DNA of 64,000 bases. Source: Cellulomonas sp. 73-145 (GTDB taxonomy: Bacteria; Actinomycetota; Actinomycetes; Actinomycetales; Cellulomonadaceae). Every line of letters starts with the position of its first letter. The first letter of the stretch is position 1. Location of the stretch: positions 1 through 64,000 of the forward strand of contig MKTI01000003.1 in assembly GCA_001898185.1 (NCBI GenBank), written 5' to 3'. The notes below the pieces were generated by a model. That model was not told where the DNA came from. It searched no databases and was given only the letters and a program-made list of their open reading frames with translations. Positions 6,865 through 14,790 of this stretch are shown here, piece by piece. The position numbers and the translations under genes were made by a program.

Positions 6865-7295
6865 AGAGCCAACGGCGCAGCACTGTGGCGTGGCGTTTCG
6901 TCGACTACATTCCCCGCGAACTTGACGAAGGCGTGGTCTACATCGCCGCGGAGTTCGGGGCTGTCATCCACCTATGCTGCGACGGGTGCGGGGAGCGGAT
7001 CTCGACACCCTTGGGGAAGGCTCAGTGGTCCCTCACGTTCGACGGCGAGTCGATATCCCTCTGGCCTTCAGTTGGAAACTGGGCCCTACCGTGCCGATCG
7101 CACTACATCATCCGTGAAAACCATGTCATCTGGGCTGGCCAGTGGTCGCCGGCGGAGGTGGCTGCGTCCGCCGCGCGCGACCGGGCGGCCGTCGAGACGG
7201 TGCAGGTCGAACCCGCCGCAACGCAGCCGAACCCGCTCTGTGCGATCCTGCGGCTCCAGCTCGCCAGGCTCCGCCTTCGGCGAAGCCGGCGATGA
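6861..7295 (+). CDS. DUF6527 protein, third gene of the ubiquitin-like cassette
   Basis: The frame can start at TTG 6861, which overlaps the E1 stop (TTGA), or GTG 6885; there is no ATG. The core reads WRFVDYIPRELDEGVVYIAA, then HLCCDGCGERISTPL, SISLWPSVGNW and PCRSHYIIRENHVIWAG, the DUF6527 pattern of small proteins found beside ThiF and multiubiquitin genes. The cysteine cluster CCxxC with the later CRSHY looks like a metal site or a reactive centre. It holds all the cysteines of the three-gene cassette, so it is the only place a ubiquitin-like thioester could form. The basic tail after about residue 115 is probably not conserved. Confidence 0.75.
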   Translation: MKSQRRSTVAWRFVDYIPRELDEGVVYIAAEFGAVIHLCCDGCGERISTPLGKAQWSLTFDGESISLWPSVGNWALPCRSHYIIRENHVIWAGQWSPAEVAASAARDRAAVETVQVEPAATQPNPLCAILRLQLARLRLRRSRR

Positions 7296-7743
7296 GCGGC
7301 CATCATCCAGGGGGCCCCGCGGCACGTTCCACCTACTTGTCGGGGTTATCCGCTCCGTAGGCTTGCTCCACCCGTCTCGCCGAAGGTGTCGTACGCGCAG
7401 ACCGACGTGCGCGGCGGACGGCTGTGCGCGAGCCGCCCCGGCATCTGGGCGTTCTCCGCGAAGCCGCGCACCCCGGGCCCTGGCGGGCTTCGCGACCTCG
7501 CGTGCCCCCTTCACTAGGTGGACGGGCACAGTCCCTGCATCGACGAACGGCGCACCGCCGGCCCGGCGACGGCTCCGCAGTCTTCAGGTCCAAACCACCC
7601 CGGCAGCTCGCCGTCCACACGGGCGATCGCCGCGGCGTCCGCACCGGACGCGCCGAAGGTCATGATGCGGGCACGTTCGGGCGCGCCGCCGAAGAGGCGA
7701 CCGCATTCCTCACATCTCGCCCGTCGTTGTCGATCTACCAAGC
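7296..7743. other. Gap between ubiquitin-like cassette and caspase-like gene
   Basis: Nothing here is convincing as a gene. A minus-strand frame at 7514-7741 (TTG start) encodes RCEECGRLFGG and FGASGADAAAIARVDGEL, which looks protein-like, but it has a weak start and only one CxxC pair, so it may be a fragment. The + strand is closed repeatedly. The spacing suggests the caspase-like pair has its own promoter and that something was lost here. Confidence 0.35.
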
Positions 7744-8367
7744 ATGAGTGAGCGTGAGAGGCGCGGTGGCCCGCTGCGGGTACTGTTTCTCATCGCGAAC
7801 ACCGCTCGAGCCCGGGAACGGATCGACCTAGTGCGCGCCGCCCGTCTGCGTGACGAGATCGAAGACGGAGAAGTTCACGGCGCGATCTTGGTCGGCCCGC
7901 GAAGGGATACCGACCCCGCAACGTGGTCGAGGCTGCTGCGCAAGTGGTCCGGGCGCGCAGATCTCGTAATCGTCGAAGGGCACGGCGGATGCCTCACCGG
8001 CCATGTCTCGTGCATTGATCCGTTGCCCGAATACGCCATCGGAACCCAGGAATCAAACTGGCGACCCGTTCACGACGCCAACCCGGAGGACCGACCGGCA
8101 TTCGGCCTCGTACTTCTCGGCAGTTGCAACGCCGCGACGCATCTTGACCGGATCGCCACGTTCTTTGCTTCCTGGCAGCGGTTCATCGCTTGCGCCGGCG
8201 TGACGCATGGCGGCGACGTCGAGCGCGTGTACCGCCCAGTCCTGGACGCCCTCACGACCGAAGGGATCGCAGACACCGTTCCAGTCCGTCCATGGGGACA
8301 AGCCGCCAAGGTCGAGGCTGCGCTCAGGTCGTGGAGCGTCACCTCGCCGAAAAAGCTTGGCAACTAG
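7744..8367 (+). CDS. Caspase-fold (CHAT/C14-like) protease candidate
   Basis: A 207-residue protein built as one alpha/beta domain. After a first strand (LRVLFLIANT, 11-20) it has DLVIVEGHGG with His80, and FGLVLLGSCNA with Cys128. A strand ending in HG and a later strand ending in (S)C is the His-Cys dyad layout of caspases, CHAT and gingipain-like peptidases, and the 48-residue spacing fits. ITS small size leaves no room for a sensor domain. It lies 51 bp upstream of a metallo-beta-lactamase-fold gene on the same strand. In bacterial defence, such proteases act as regulated death or processing effectors; that role is inference here. Confidence 0.6.
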   Translation: MSERERRGGPLRVLFLIANTARARERIDLVRAARLRDEIEDGEVHGAILVGPRRDTDPATWSRLLRKWSGRADLVIVEGHGGCLTGHVSCIDPLPEYAIGTQESNWRPVHDANPEDRPAFGLVLLGSCNAATHLDRIATFFASWQRFIACAGVTHGGDVERVYRPVLDALTTEGIADTVPVRPWGQAAKVEAALRSWSVTSPKKLGN

Positions 8368-8418
8368 CAGGCCACGCGCGGTGCCGCGTTCCCAATACCT
8401 TCAAAGCAAGCGAGTTTC

Positions 8419-9696
8419 ATGCGCATAGCAGTGTCCCAAACTCAGTGGGCCGTCGGGCAAGGCTTCTTCCACACGGGTGCGGTCAGCCGTGACTTCCCCT
8501 ACACGCGTCGGAACCCGCTGTTCACGTACGCGTACGACTGCGGCACGGTCAGTTCGCAACGACTTGTCACCGATGAAATCGACGAATGTGCCCGCCAGCC
8601 GGAACACCGTCGCGAGCTCGACATGGTCTTCATCTCTCACTTCGACAAGGACCACGTCAGCGGCATCAGGCGACTCCACAAACGGCTGCGTCCGAGGGCC
8701 TACGTGATCCCGCAGGTGCCGCGCCTTGAGCGGGTCTTCCTCGCCGCCTCGATCACCGTCCGCACGCGACGACCGCCAACGGGGGAGCACGCGGATCTGC
8801 TCGAAGACCCGCGCCGATGGTTTGCCGGCCTTCCCGGCACACCGCGGGTCATCGAGGTCCTCCCCGCCAACGGAGAGGGAGAGACAGAACCAGCCGAACT
8901 TGACCCGCTGGGTGTGCCCGACACGTTCACGGACCCCGTCCTCTTGATTGCCCAGGGCGGCCCGACCCCGAGCGGCGCCGTTCTGGCCACGGTCGGACCG
9001 CGACGACGCGCGGGCGACAACATGAGTGCCGAGGCGGATCTGTGGATCTGTGTCGGAGCCACGATGCCCGGAAGCGATTCGGACCTTCAAGCTTTCGCTA
9101 ATGATCTTCGCAGTCGGCTGGGACCGTCGGTGGACAGGATGCCCATCAGAGAACTGGTGCGCGAGCACTGGAATGACCTGAAGGCCGCGTACCACGCGGG
9201 AAACGCGCAGTCGCGCAACCGAACGTCACTGTGCATCTACTCCGGGCCACCGGCGGACGTTCAGTACCACTTCTTTCACAGTTCGTCTCACCGGCGAAAC
9301 CCTGGTCGGTACGGTGCAGTCACGGTGCCCGCGCCGGGTTGGCTGGGTGCAGGAGACTGCGATCTCAGCGACCCCGCAAAGGTGCGTGAGTTCGTCCAGC
9401 TCTTCAATCCGGTTCTTCAGCACGTCGGTGTCTTCGCCGTACCGCATCACGGTGCGGCACGATCCTTGGATGGAAGTCTGCTAGGCGCTTTCGCGGAGGT
9501 CCCCGCGCCTGGTCCGACGTGCGTGGTGGGCGCTCGTTCGACAAACGCGCATCATCCCAGTAAGGCACTCCGCTCGATGCTTGCTGGCCCTCCCGCCCGG
9601 CTCGTGGTGGCGTCCGAAGATCCTGATTCCCGATGGGTCGTCAAGTCGACCGTCGAGGCATGTACCACGACGTGTCCCTGGAGAACCGTGTATTGA
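8419..9696 (+). CDS. Metallo-beta-lactamase-fold hydrolase
   Basis: A 425-residue protein with the metal-binding signature SHFDKDHVSG: His74, Asp78 and His79, with Asp76 in place of the second His of HxHxDH. Later metal or active-site candidates are GAGDCDL (about 310) and VPHHGA (about 350), and the C-terminus has AHHPS. The arrangement (ISHFDxDH, GDCD, HHG) resembles ComEC-type and conflict-system MBL proteins rather than antibiotic lactamases. It has no signal peptide. It follows the caspase-like gene and is probably co-transcribed; a nuclease or signalling-nucleotide hydrolase activity is possible, but the substrate cannot be read from the sequence. Confidence 0.7.
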   Translation: MRIAVSQTQWAVGQGFFHTGAVSRDFPYTRRNPLFTYAYDCGTVSSQRLVTDEIDECARQPEHRRELDMVFISHFDKDHVSGIRRLHKRLRPRAYVIPQVPRLERVFLAASITVRTRRPPTGEHADLLEDPRRWFAGLPGTPRVIEVLPANGEGETEPAELDPLGVPDTFTDPVLLIAQGGPTPSGAVLATVGPRRRAGDNMSAEADLWICVGATMPGSDSDLQAFANDLRSRLGPSVDRMPIRELVREHWNDLKAAYHAGNAQSRNRTSLCIYSGPPADVQYHFFHSSSHRRNPGRYGAVTVPAPGWLGAGDCDLSDPAKVREFVQLFNPVLQHVGVFAVPHHGAARSLDGSLLGAFAEVPAPGPTCVVGARSTNAHHPSKALRSMLAGPPARLVVASEDPDSRWVVKSTVEACTTTCPWRTVY

Positions 9697-9857
9697 GGTC
9701 AACGCGAAAGCGCCTCGCAGGGCGTGCTGGTAGAACTGCACCGTCCGCAACCGGGATGTAAAGAGGATTCCTTCCCGACGAGTTGGGCTGCAACGCCCGA
9801 ACTCGTGCGCTAGTTGTGCGGTGCTGTTGGAGCCGCGCGTAGGTGGGGCCGCCGCGG

Positions 9858-10200
9858 TTGGCTTCCGCCACGGCGAAGCAGATCATTGAGCGCATCGCCG
9901 ACGACATCGACGGAACGTCCAACGCGAAGACCGTCTCGTTCGCTTTTGCCGGCAAGTCCGATGAGAGCGATCTTGCCGGGAAGAACAAGGAGGGGCTCGC
10001 CAAAGCGCTGGGGCCCTTCGTTTCCGCTGGTCGATCCACACCGGCGGGGAAGCCCGGCGCGGTGCCACCGCAGGCTCGAGCACGCGCGCAGGTGCGAAGC
10101 GACAACGATTCGCCAGGGGGCGAAGGCAAAGGGTCTGGAGATCGGCGAGCGCGGCCGAATCGCAGCGGATGTCCTCAAGGCTAACGAGGCGGCCCACTGA
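9858..10200 (+). pseudogene. lsr2: Frameshifted lsr2
   Basis: Two adjacent frames together spell an Lsr2 protein. The first, from TTG 9858, gives IIERIADDIDG, KTVSFAFAGK, DLAGKNKEGLAKAL and FVSAGR, the dimerisation half. The second, from about 10,095 to TGA 10,200, gives TIRQGAKAKGLEIGERGRIA then ADVLKANEAAH, the classic C-terminal DNA-binding half that normally reads 'IREWAKANGLEVSDRGRI'. The frame changes in the linker (about 10,035-10,095), and there is no ATG. The AT-hook-like RGR needed for DNA binding is intact, so the damage is recent, or the gene is read through a frameshift. Confidence 0.75.
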
Positions 10201-10298
10201 ACCGACCAGAGCGGAGTAGTGCCCAGGCCGGGATAACTCCGCGATGGGACGGCACGCCACCGGTAGACCCGGCGAACCGATCGGGTCAACTGACCCGC

Positions 10299-11558
10299 CT
10301 AGGCGTTCCTTGCGTGGTGCCACGCAGCAGGTCGCAGGTCCCCAATCCTGAGAATGACGTTGACAGTGTCACTGGGATCGCCAATGCCGTCGAGACGGCG
10401 GTCCCACAGCATCTCCACGTCAACGTCGCCGACAAGGTGCGGCAGGATCTCCTCGTGCCGGCCGTCCCATTCGACGTCACGGGGCAGTGTCTCGACCGGC
10501 GGGTAAACGCCGACGAGTTCCGCGGTGTCATGTCCCCACGCAACGTAGCTGGTTCGAGTTGCCAGCGCGAGGAGCACCTCTTCGGCGACGCTACGAGGCT
10601 CGAGCTCTACCAGGGAGCCAGTTCGTGACGCTTCTAGCAGCCGGTCAGTCGACGCGGCGACCTCTGCCCACCATTTGCGCGGCTGATCGTGGACGACCAG
10701 TGGCATGTCGTCGCGAACCACAGAGTCAGGGGAGTGTTTCCAGTCTGATACGAGAGTGTCAAGGTCGGCGGTCATCGCCAGCAAAGTGCAGTACAGGTCG
10801 AACCGGTTCCGGACCGTCAGCGGGCCCCGAGACTCGGGGTCGCCGTCGTCGTCAACCTGGAACTGGCGGAACGCCTCGCGGACGTCGAGCGCTCGATCGA
10901 AATGCTCGACGACGATCTCCACGCTCGCCGAGTCGGGATGGCCTTCCTCCTGCACCCACACCCAGAAGGCCCTCGAATGCAGGGTTGTCCACCGGGGATC
11001 AGCGAACGCGGCGGAAAGCTCCTCTTCGGTCGGGTACGACCGGTCTACCAACGCCATGCCGTCCGGAACCGGCAACCACTGTGGCGCCGGCGAGTAGGGC
11101 ACCTCAACGTCCTGGTCGTACAGCGCCGACCGGAACTCGACCTCGCCGTCGCTGGCCTGGTTCGTCACCACGAGCATGAGCCCCAAGGTGATGGCGCTTC
11201 GGAACTCTTCGGCCAGGTCCCCGGGGCCCGACCAGTACTCGCGAATCTGCCGTCCGCTGTCCGCCACGTCTTCTGCACGCCCTGCAGAAGCAACGTCGAG
11301 TGCATGGCGGCACGCGACCGCAACCGGTTCAGGCAGCCCTGCGAGCAGAGCATCAACCTCTGACCGGTCACCGGTACCCACCGCTCCGTTCAACGCGGCG
11401 ACCAGTCGCGCTGCACGTGCCGGTACCCACGGCACTGTCGTCACCTGCGTTAACGCTGGCTCCCCAGCCGGACCGTCGGCGGTCAGAAGGAAGAGACGGG
11501 AGCGCGCCTCCGTCGAGGCCGCCACGAACCAAGGGGTCGACACCTGGACGGCAGTCAT
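10299..11558 (-). CDS. Hypothetical protein, 419 aa
   Basis: The start is set at ATG 11,558 (MTAVQVSTPWFVAASTEAR), where protein-like sequence begins; the frame stays open for 130 more codons upstream but these are Arg/Pro/Ser-rich shadow. The protein is acidic and soluble, rich in Asp, Glu and Trp, without signal peptide, membrane segment or a domain I know. Two segments look helical (AEEFRSAITLGLMLVVTNQ; FDLYCTLLAMTADLDTLV). It stands alone between the Lsr2 relic and the 167-residue gene. An anti-defence, defence or conjugation role is all possible; none is shown. Confidence 0.6.
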   Translation of the reverse strand: MTAVQVSTPWFVAASTEARSRLFLLTADGPAGEPALTQVTTVPWVPARAARLVAALNGAVGTGDRSEVDALLAGLPEPVAVACRHALDVASAGRAEDVADSGRQIREYWSGPGDLAEEFRSAITLGLMLVVTNQASDGEVEFRSALYDQDVEVPYSPAPQWLPVPDGMALVDRSYPTEEELSAAFADPRWTTLHSRAFWVWVQEEGHPDSASVEIVVEHFDRALDVREAFRQFQVDDDGDPESRGPLTVRNRFDLYCTLLAMTADLDTLVSDWKHSPDSVVRDDMPLVVHDQPRKWWAEVAASTDRLLEASRTGSLVELEPRSVAEEVLLALATRTSYVAWGHDTAELVGVYPPVETLPRDVEWDGRHEEILPHLVGDVDVEMLWDRRLDGIGDPSDTVNVILRIGDLRPAAWHHARNA

Positions 11559-11868
11559 TGCTCGCCTCGCGAGTTGAAGGACACCACCGTTCGGGGCGCG
11601 AACGCAGCGCAAAAGGAGGTGGATAGGTGCCGCTGGGTTAGCTTCAAACCAACCTGCCCGACGCCGCCAGCCTACCGGCGACCCGACCGAGGGCGCCCTG
11701 TGTCGTCCCGCAACGCAGACTCCCGATACCGGTTCGTGTCCTCGGGTATCCCGCACGGATGGAGTGAGCCCGGTTCTGGCCTGTGAACCATCGTTGGACG
11801 CATTGGGTTCGGGGGGCACCTCGAAGGTCCGTGCCGCCGGTGACAGTGGGCTACACGAGTCGCCTGCG

Positions 11869-12372
11869 CTACTCGTGCGGCGGGGACGACGGGCTCGTGC
11901 GCCGACGGCGACGCTCCACCGGCGGGGCCGGGTAGAGCGTCCGGCCACCTCTCGACTGGCGCGTGATCACCGTCGCGTAGTCAACCGACGGGCGTTCGAA
12001 GTGCATCTCCACGGTGGCCACGACGTACAGGCTCGGCCATCCGTCGCCATCGGCGGCGTACCGCAGGGTCGATAGCGGGATGCGGAGGTCCTCGGACAGC
12101 CCGATGAGCCCGTCACGAAGCGACTCGAGTACCTCGGGTTTGGCACCAGGACCGGGAGACCGCCTCGCGCGAGCCCTCACCGTGGCCCCCGGCTGCGCCT
12201 CCTCACGTTGGCGCCGACGCTCCTGCGCTCGTTCGATGGCCCGGTTACGCAGGAAGTTCGCGAACTCTGCGGCGTAGAGCACCGAGGGCGGTGAGCCGGG
12301 TGCGGGTGCTCCGTGCGGCCAGGCGCCAGCCGGGAAGTAGTCGCGCGGCCGCAAGCGGTGCTCTGTCGCCAT
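11869..12372 (-). CDS. Hypothetical protein, 167 aa
   Basis: Starts at ATG 12,372. The N-terminal half is helical and very basic (FANFLRNRAIERAQERRRQR), followed by an Arg-rich linker and a segment LRDGLIGLSEDLRIPLSTLR that could be part of a helix-turn-helix. The last third (LYVVATVEMHFERPSVDYAT) looks like beta strands. It may bind nucleic acid; no family is recognised. Its promoter region holds a CTATCT/AGATAG hairpin (12,397-12,416) and, further upstream, two 14-bp palindromes, so it could be the regulator that reads them. Confidence 0.5.
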   Translation of the reverse strand: MATEHRLRPRDYFPAGAWPHGAPAPGSPPSVLYAAEFANFLRNRAIERAQERRRQREEAQPGATVRARARRSPGPGAKPEVLESLRDGLIGLSEDLRIPLSTLRYAADGDGWPSLYVVATVEMHFERPSVDYATVITRQSRGGRTLYPAPPVERRRRRTSPSSPPHE

Positions 12373-12777
12373 GGCACCGGTATAGCAGTGTGAGCACTAT
12401 CTGGAAAACAAGATAGCGACCAGAGTCGTCACCACGTTCAGGTATAGACGGCACCGAGAGCCCACTCGTTCCGAAGCGTTGCACGCTAGCGTGCAAAGCC
12501 GCAGATCAGCACGCTAGCGTGCGAGCACTTCCGACGCGCGCCAAGACACCGTTGGAGGAACCGCACAACCAGCCACCGGTCGATCGCTGGCTCCGCCGAC
12601 GCGCGCGGCGTGCCGCTATCTAACAGAGCAGCCCAGGTGTACCGTCGGTTTCGATCGCAGACACAACCGCCCCTCCGCGTCCACGTCGTGACGTGGGCGC
12701 AGGAGAGGCGGCTGTCCGGTCGCGCCTGGCAGCCACCAGACGCGACCTACTTACCCCTGCACGTATCAGGAGGAAGC
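12373..12777. other. Divergent intergenic region with regulatory palindromes
   Basis: About 400 bp between the leftward gene at 12,372 and the rightward transposition operon. Besides the palindromes listed separately, it contains a short hairpin with arms CTATCT and AGATAG (12,397-12,416, 8-nt loop). A GTG-initiated frame from 12,610 is open but has no ribosome site and Arg/Pro-rich content, so I do not call it. Confidence 0.4.
12481..12522. promoter_or_regulatory. Two identical 14-bp palindromes
   Basis: GCACGCTAGCGTGC occurs at 12,481-12,494 and again at 12,509-12,522. Each copy is a perfect palindrome and the copies are 28 bp apart centre to centre. Such paired sites usually bind a dimeric ribbon-helix-helix or helix-turn-helix protein, as in plasmid partition or toxin-antitoxin autoregulation. 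They lie between the leftward 167-residue gene and the rightward transposition operon and could control either or both. Confidence 0.6.
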
Positions 12778-12873
12778 GTGACGATCATCCCCGACATCAC
12801 TGACACGGTTCCAGTCGGCCACGCCACCGGGAGCGACGGCACCACCGCGCCAACCTCGGGTCGGACGCGATAG
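12778..12873 (+). CDS. Small ORF with strong ribosome site
   Basis: GTG 12,778 follows AGGAGG (12,768-12,773), one of the best ribosome sites in the island, and opens a 31-residue frame (MTIIPDITDTVPVG at its start, ending TSGRTR). It is upstream of the transposition genes on the same strand. It has no recognised motif. It may be a leader peptide or a small protein; the strong ribosome site is the main evidence. Confidence 0.4.
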   Translation: MTIIPDITDTVPVGHATGSDGTTAPTSGRTR

Positions 12874-13069
12874 CTCTTCCGAACGCCTCCTCAACGACGA
12901 GGCGCGCGGACGAACCGGGCACGAGCCCAGGCCCCGCCAAGGGCCCCGCGCGCCACGTCACCCACTTGTAGCCCTCGCGCGCTCAAAAGCCAGACCCCCC
13001 GCGTGCCACGGCACACCAGGCGACGAGTTGCACCCGCGACCGCGTCGTCCATGTCAGACGGGAAGCCCG

Positions 13070-13159
13070 ATGTCCTTCAACCTCAGCAACGCCGTACGTG
13101 CCTTCGACCAGCCCGCCGACCCTCACCTCGGCAGAGATCGGGGAGGGCGAACGCGATGA
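13070..13159 (+). CDS. Small ORF coupled to the next gene
   Basis: A 29-residue frame (MSFNLSNAVRAFDQPADP at its start) ends in ATGA shared with the start of the 163-residue gene at 13,156. The ribosome site is weak. The overlap suggests a coupled small protein or leader; no motif is recognised. Confidence 0.35.
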   Translation: MSFNLSNAVRAFDQPADPHLGRDRGGRTR

Positions 13160-13647
13160 GCGTCGCCACCCGCACCTTCAGTGCCCTCCACGGCGAACTG
13201 TTCCTCTCCGCGATGAGTGACCTCTCGGTCGCTGCCTATATCCAGCGGGCCGAGAACGCCCTGCGTGACGACGACGAGGCGCGCCTCGCCCCGAACCCCT
13301 ACACCGTGGCCACCCCGATCGTCATGGCGTGCATGCACGCGGGCGCCTTGCGGCAGGGGCCACGCGTCCAGTGGATCGGGTTCTCTCCTGCGCTGACTTT
13401 GCACCAGCTCCTCACGATGACGTGGGCCTTGGGCTCGACCGAAGCAGCGCTGCTCGGAATGGCTTGGTACCTCACCGGCGACCGGCGGCGGAATGTCCTC
13501 GTCGACCGGGAGATCGAACTCCACCTTCTCGCCGAACGGTCGATCCAGGTCGCAGTGGCCGTCGGTTGGGACCCCAGGAGTAGCCGGTTCAGCCCACAGC
13601 TCCTCATTCCGCCCGATCTCAGACCGGCACACGAGGAGCAGGCGTAG
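13156..13647 (+). CDS. Hypothetical protein, first main gene of the transposition operon
   Basis: A 163-residue protein starting at ATG 13,156 (ATGA overlap with a small ORF). It is mostly helical with hydrophobic patches (TVATPIVMACMHAGAL; LHQLLTMTWALGSTEAALLG) and a charged segment RRNVLVDREIELHLLAERSI. No domain is recognised. It lies 123 bp upstream of the recombinase-like gene in the same direction, so it is probably an accessory transposition or target-choice protein, by position only. Confidence 0.55.
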   Translation: MSVATRTFSALHGELFLSAMSDLSVAAYIQRAENALRDDDEARLAPNPYTVATPIVMACMHAGALRQGPRVQWIGFSPALTLHQLLTMTWALGSTEAALLGMAWYLTGDRRRNVLVDREIELHLLAERSIQVAVAVGWDPRSSRFSPQLLIPPDLRPAHEEQA

Positions 13648-13770
13648 TAGCGAAACGCCGACCGTCGGCGACACCGCGCCCGTCGGCGGCGCCGTATACG
13701 ACCCTCCCGTGCCCGGTCCTGTGACCGGTGCGCCTGCCGTATCGCCCAGCGCAAGTGAAGGAGACCCTCC

Positions 13771-14790
13771 ATGGCTCGAGGCCAGGCAAGCACCACGAGT
13801 CCGACTCGGCGCGTCCCCGGGGAAGAGGCGTTCGGAGCGGAACTGAAGGACCAACTTGACCGTGAGAACGCGCGCATCATCGTCGGCTACCACCCGCTGA
13901 CCCCGATGAGCACAGCCGAACACTGGGCTGCCCTCCGGTACCTGGCACCGATGCTGCTGCAAGCTCGGCTACGCCCACGGGCGACGCGAAACGTCCTCAT
14001 CTTGCTGCTGCCCGTGGTCGTTCACTACCAGCGAGTCGGACTGGAACTGAGCCCCGACCGGCTCCTCAGTCGCGCAACGATCGAGGAGTACCTGGCCGGT
14101 GAGGGGCGACGTCACACCCCAGATGTCCGCAAGAACGTCGTCCAAGCAGCAGGCCAGCTCGGCCGTGCCCTTCACCTGGCCGAATACCCCCCGAAGTTCC
14201 CCGGATACCCGGCGAGCGTGTGGAACCTGCCATACGACCTGTCGGACTGGCAGGCATTCATCGACCGGGCCAACCGCATGCGCCGCGAAACCCACGCAGA
14301 GGAAACCTGCGCGCTCATCGACCTGTGCTTCGCGGCCGGTGCACGCCGGCCACAGCTGGAACGAATCCGCGGCACGGACATCAGCGAAACCCGTGGGCTC
14401 GTCCGCGTGACAATGACGGTCAAGGGGGAGGTTCAACACCGCCCTCTGGGCGGGAGGCCCGCAGAGCGAACCCTCGCCTTCGCACGCCAACGCGGAAGCG
14501 CGTACCTGTTCCGACCGGACGGCCGAGGGGACCGGCCCCATGCGATCCAACGAGTCCTCGAGCAACTGCAGAAGGCAACCGGTGTTCGCTTCCAAATCGG
14601 GCGTGCAGCCGCCAGTTGGGAGTTGCGCATGGTTCAAGCAGCGGGCATCCGCGCCCCCTTCGACATTCTTGGCATTGGTGCCAAAGGTCACACCGTCATG
14701 CGTCTGGCCGACGAATGCCCCAGAAGCGACCCGCGGGAACGTGAGGCGATCCTCATGAGGATGCTCGGCGACTACAAGGAGCTGCCATGA
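13771..14790 (+). CDS. Tyrosine-recombinase-like protein with degenerate active site
   Basis: ATG 13,771 follows AAGGAGA. The 339-residue product has the outline of a phage-type integrase: an N-terminal helical part (to about 150), then CALIDLCFAAGARRPQLERI and RGTDISET, where integrases carry the first catalytic Arg (GLRRGELLALRWSDI), and near the C-terminus IGRAAASWELRMVQAAGI then FDILGIGAKGHTVMRLAD, which occupies the place of HxLRHTFAT...LGHxxxxxTxxY. The HxxR, GH and Tyr elements are not recognisable. It therefore looks like an integrase fold kept for DNA binding. Its stop overlaps the transposase start (ATGA), so the two are made together. Confidence 0.55.
   Translation: MARGQASTTSPTRRVPGEEAFGAELKDQLDRENARIIVGYHPLTPMSTAEHWAALRYLAPMLLQARLRPRATRNVLILLLPVVVHYQRVGLELSPDRLLSRATIEEYLAGEGRRHTPDVRKNVVQAAGQLGRALHLAEYPPKFPGYPASVWNLPYDLSDWQAFIDRANRMRRETHAEETCALIDLCFAAGARRPQLERIRGTDISETRGLVRVTMTVKGEVQHRPLGGRPAERTLAFARQRGSAYLFRPDGRGDRPHAIQRVLEQLQKATGVRFQIGRAAASWELRMVQAAGIRAPFDILGIGAKGHTVMRLADECPRSDPREREAILMRMLGDYKELP

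Noticed and set aside
7514..7741. Minus-strand CxxC protein of 75 residues
   Set aside because: Starts with TTG, has only one CxxC pair and no ribosome site; left as a note in the gap entry.
12481..12522. Possible CRISPR
   Set aside because: Only two copies, each fully palindromic, with a 14-bp spacer and no cas genes.
12610..12777. GTG-started frame before the 31-residue small ORF
   Set aside because: No ribosome site and unprotein-like composition; the AGGAGG before 12,778 points to the shorter frame.
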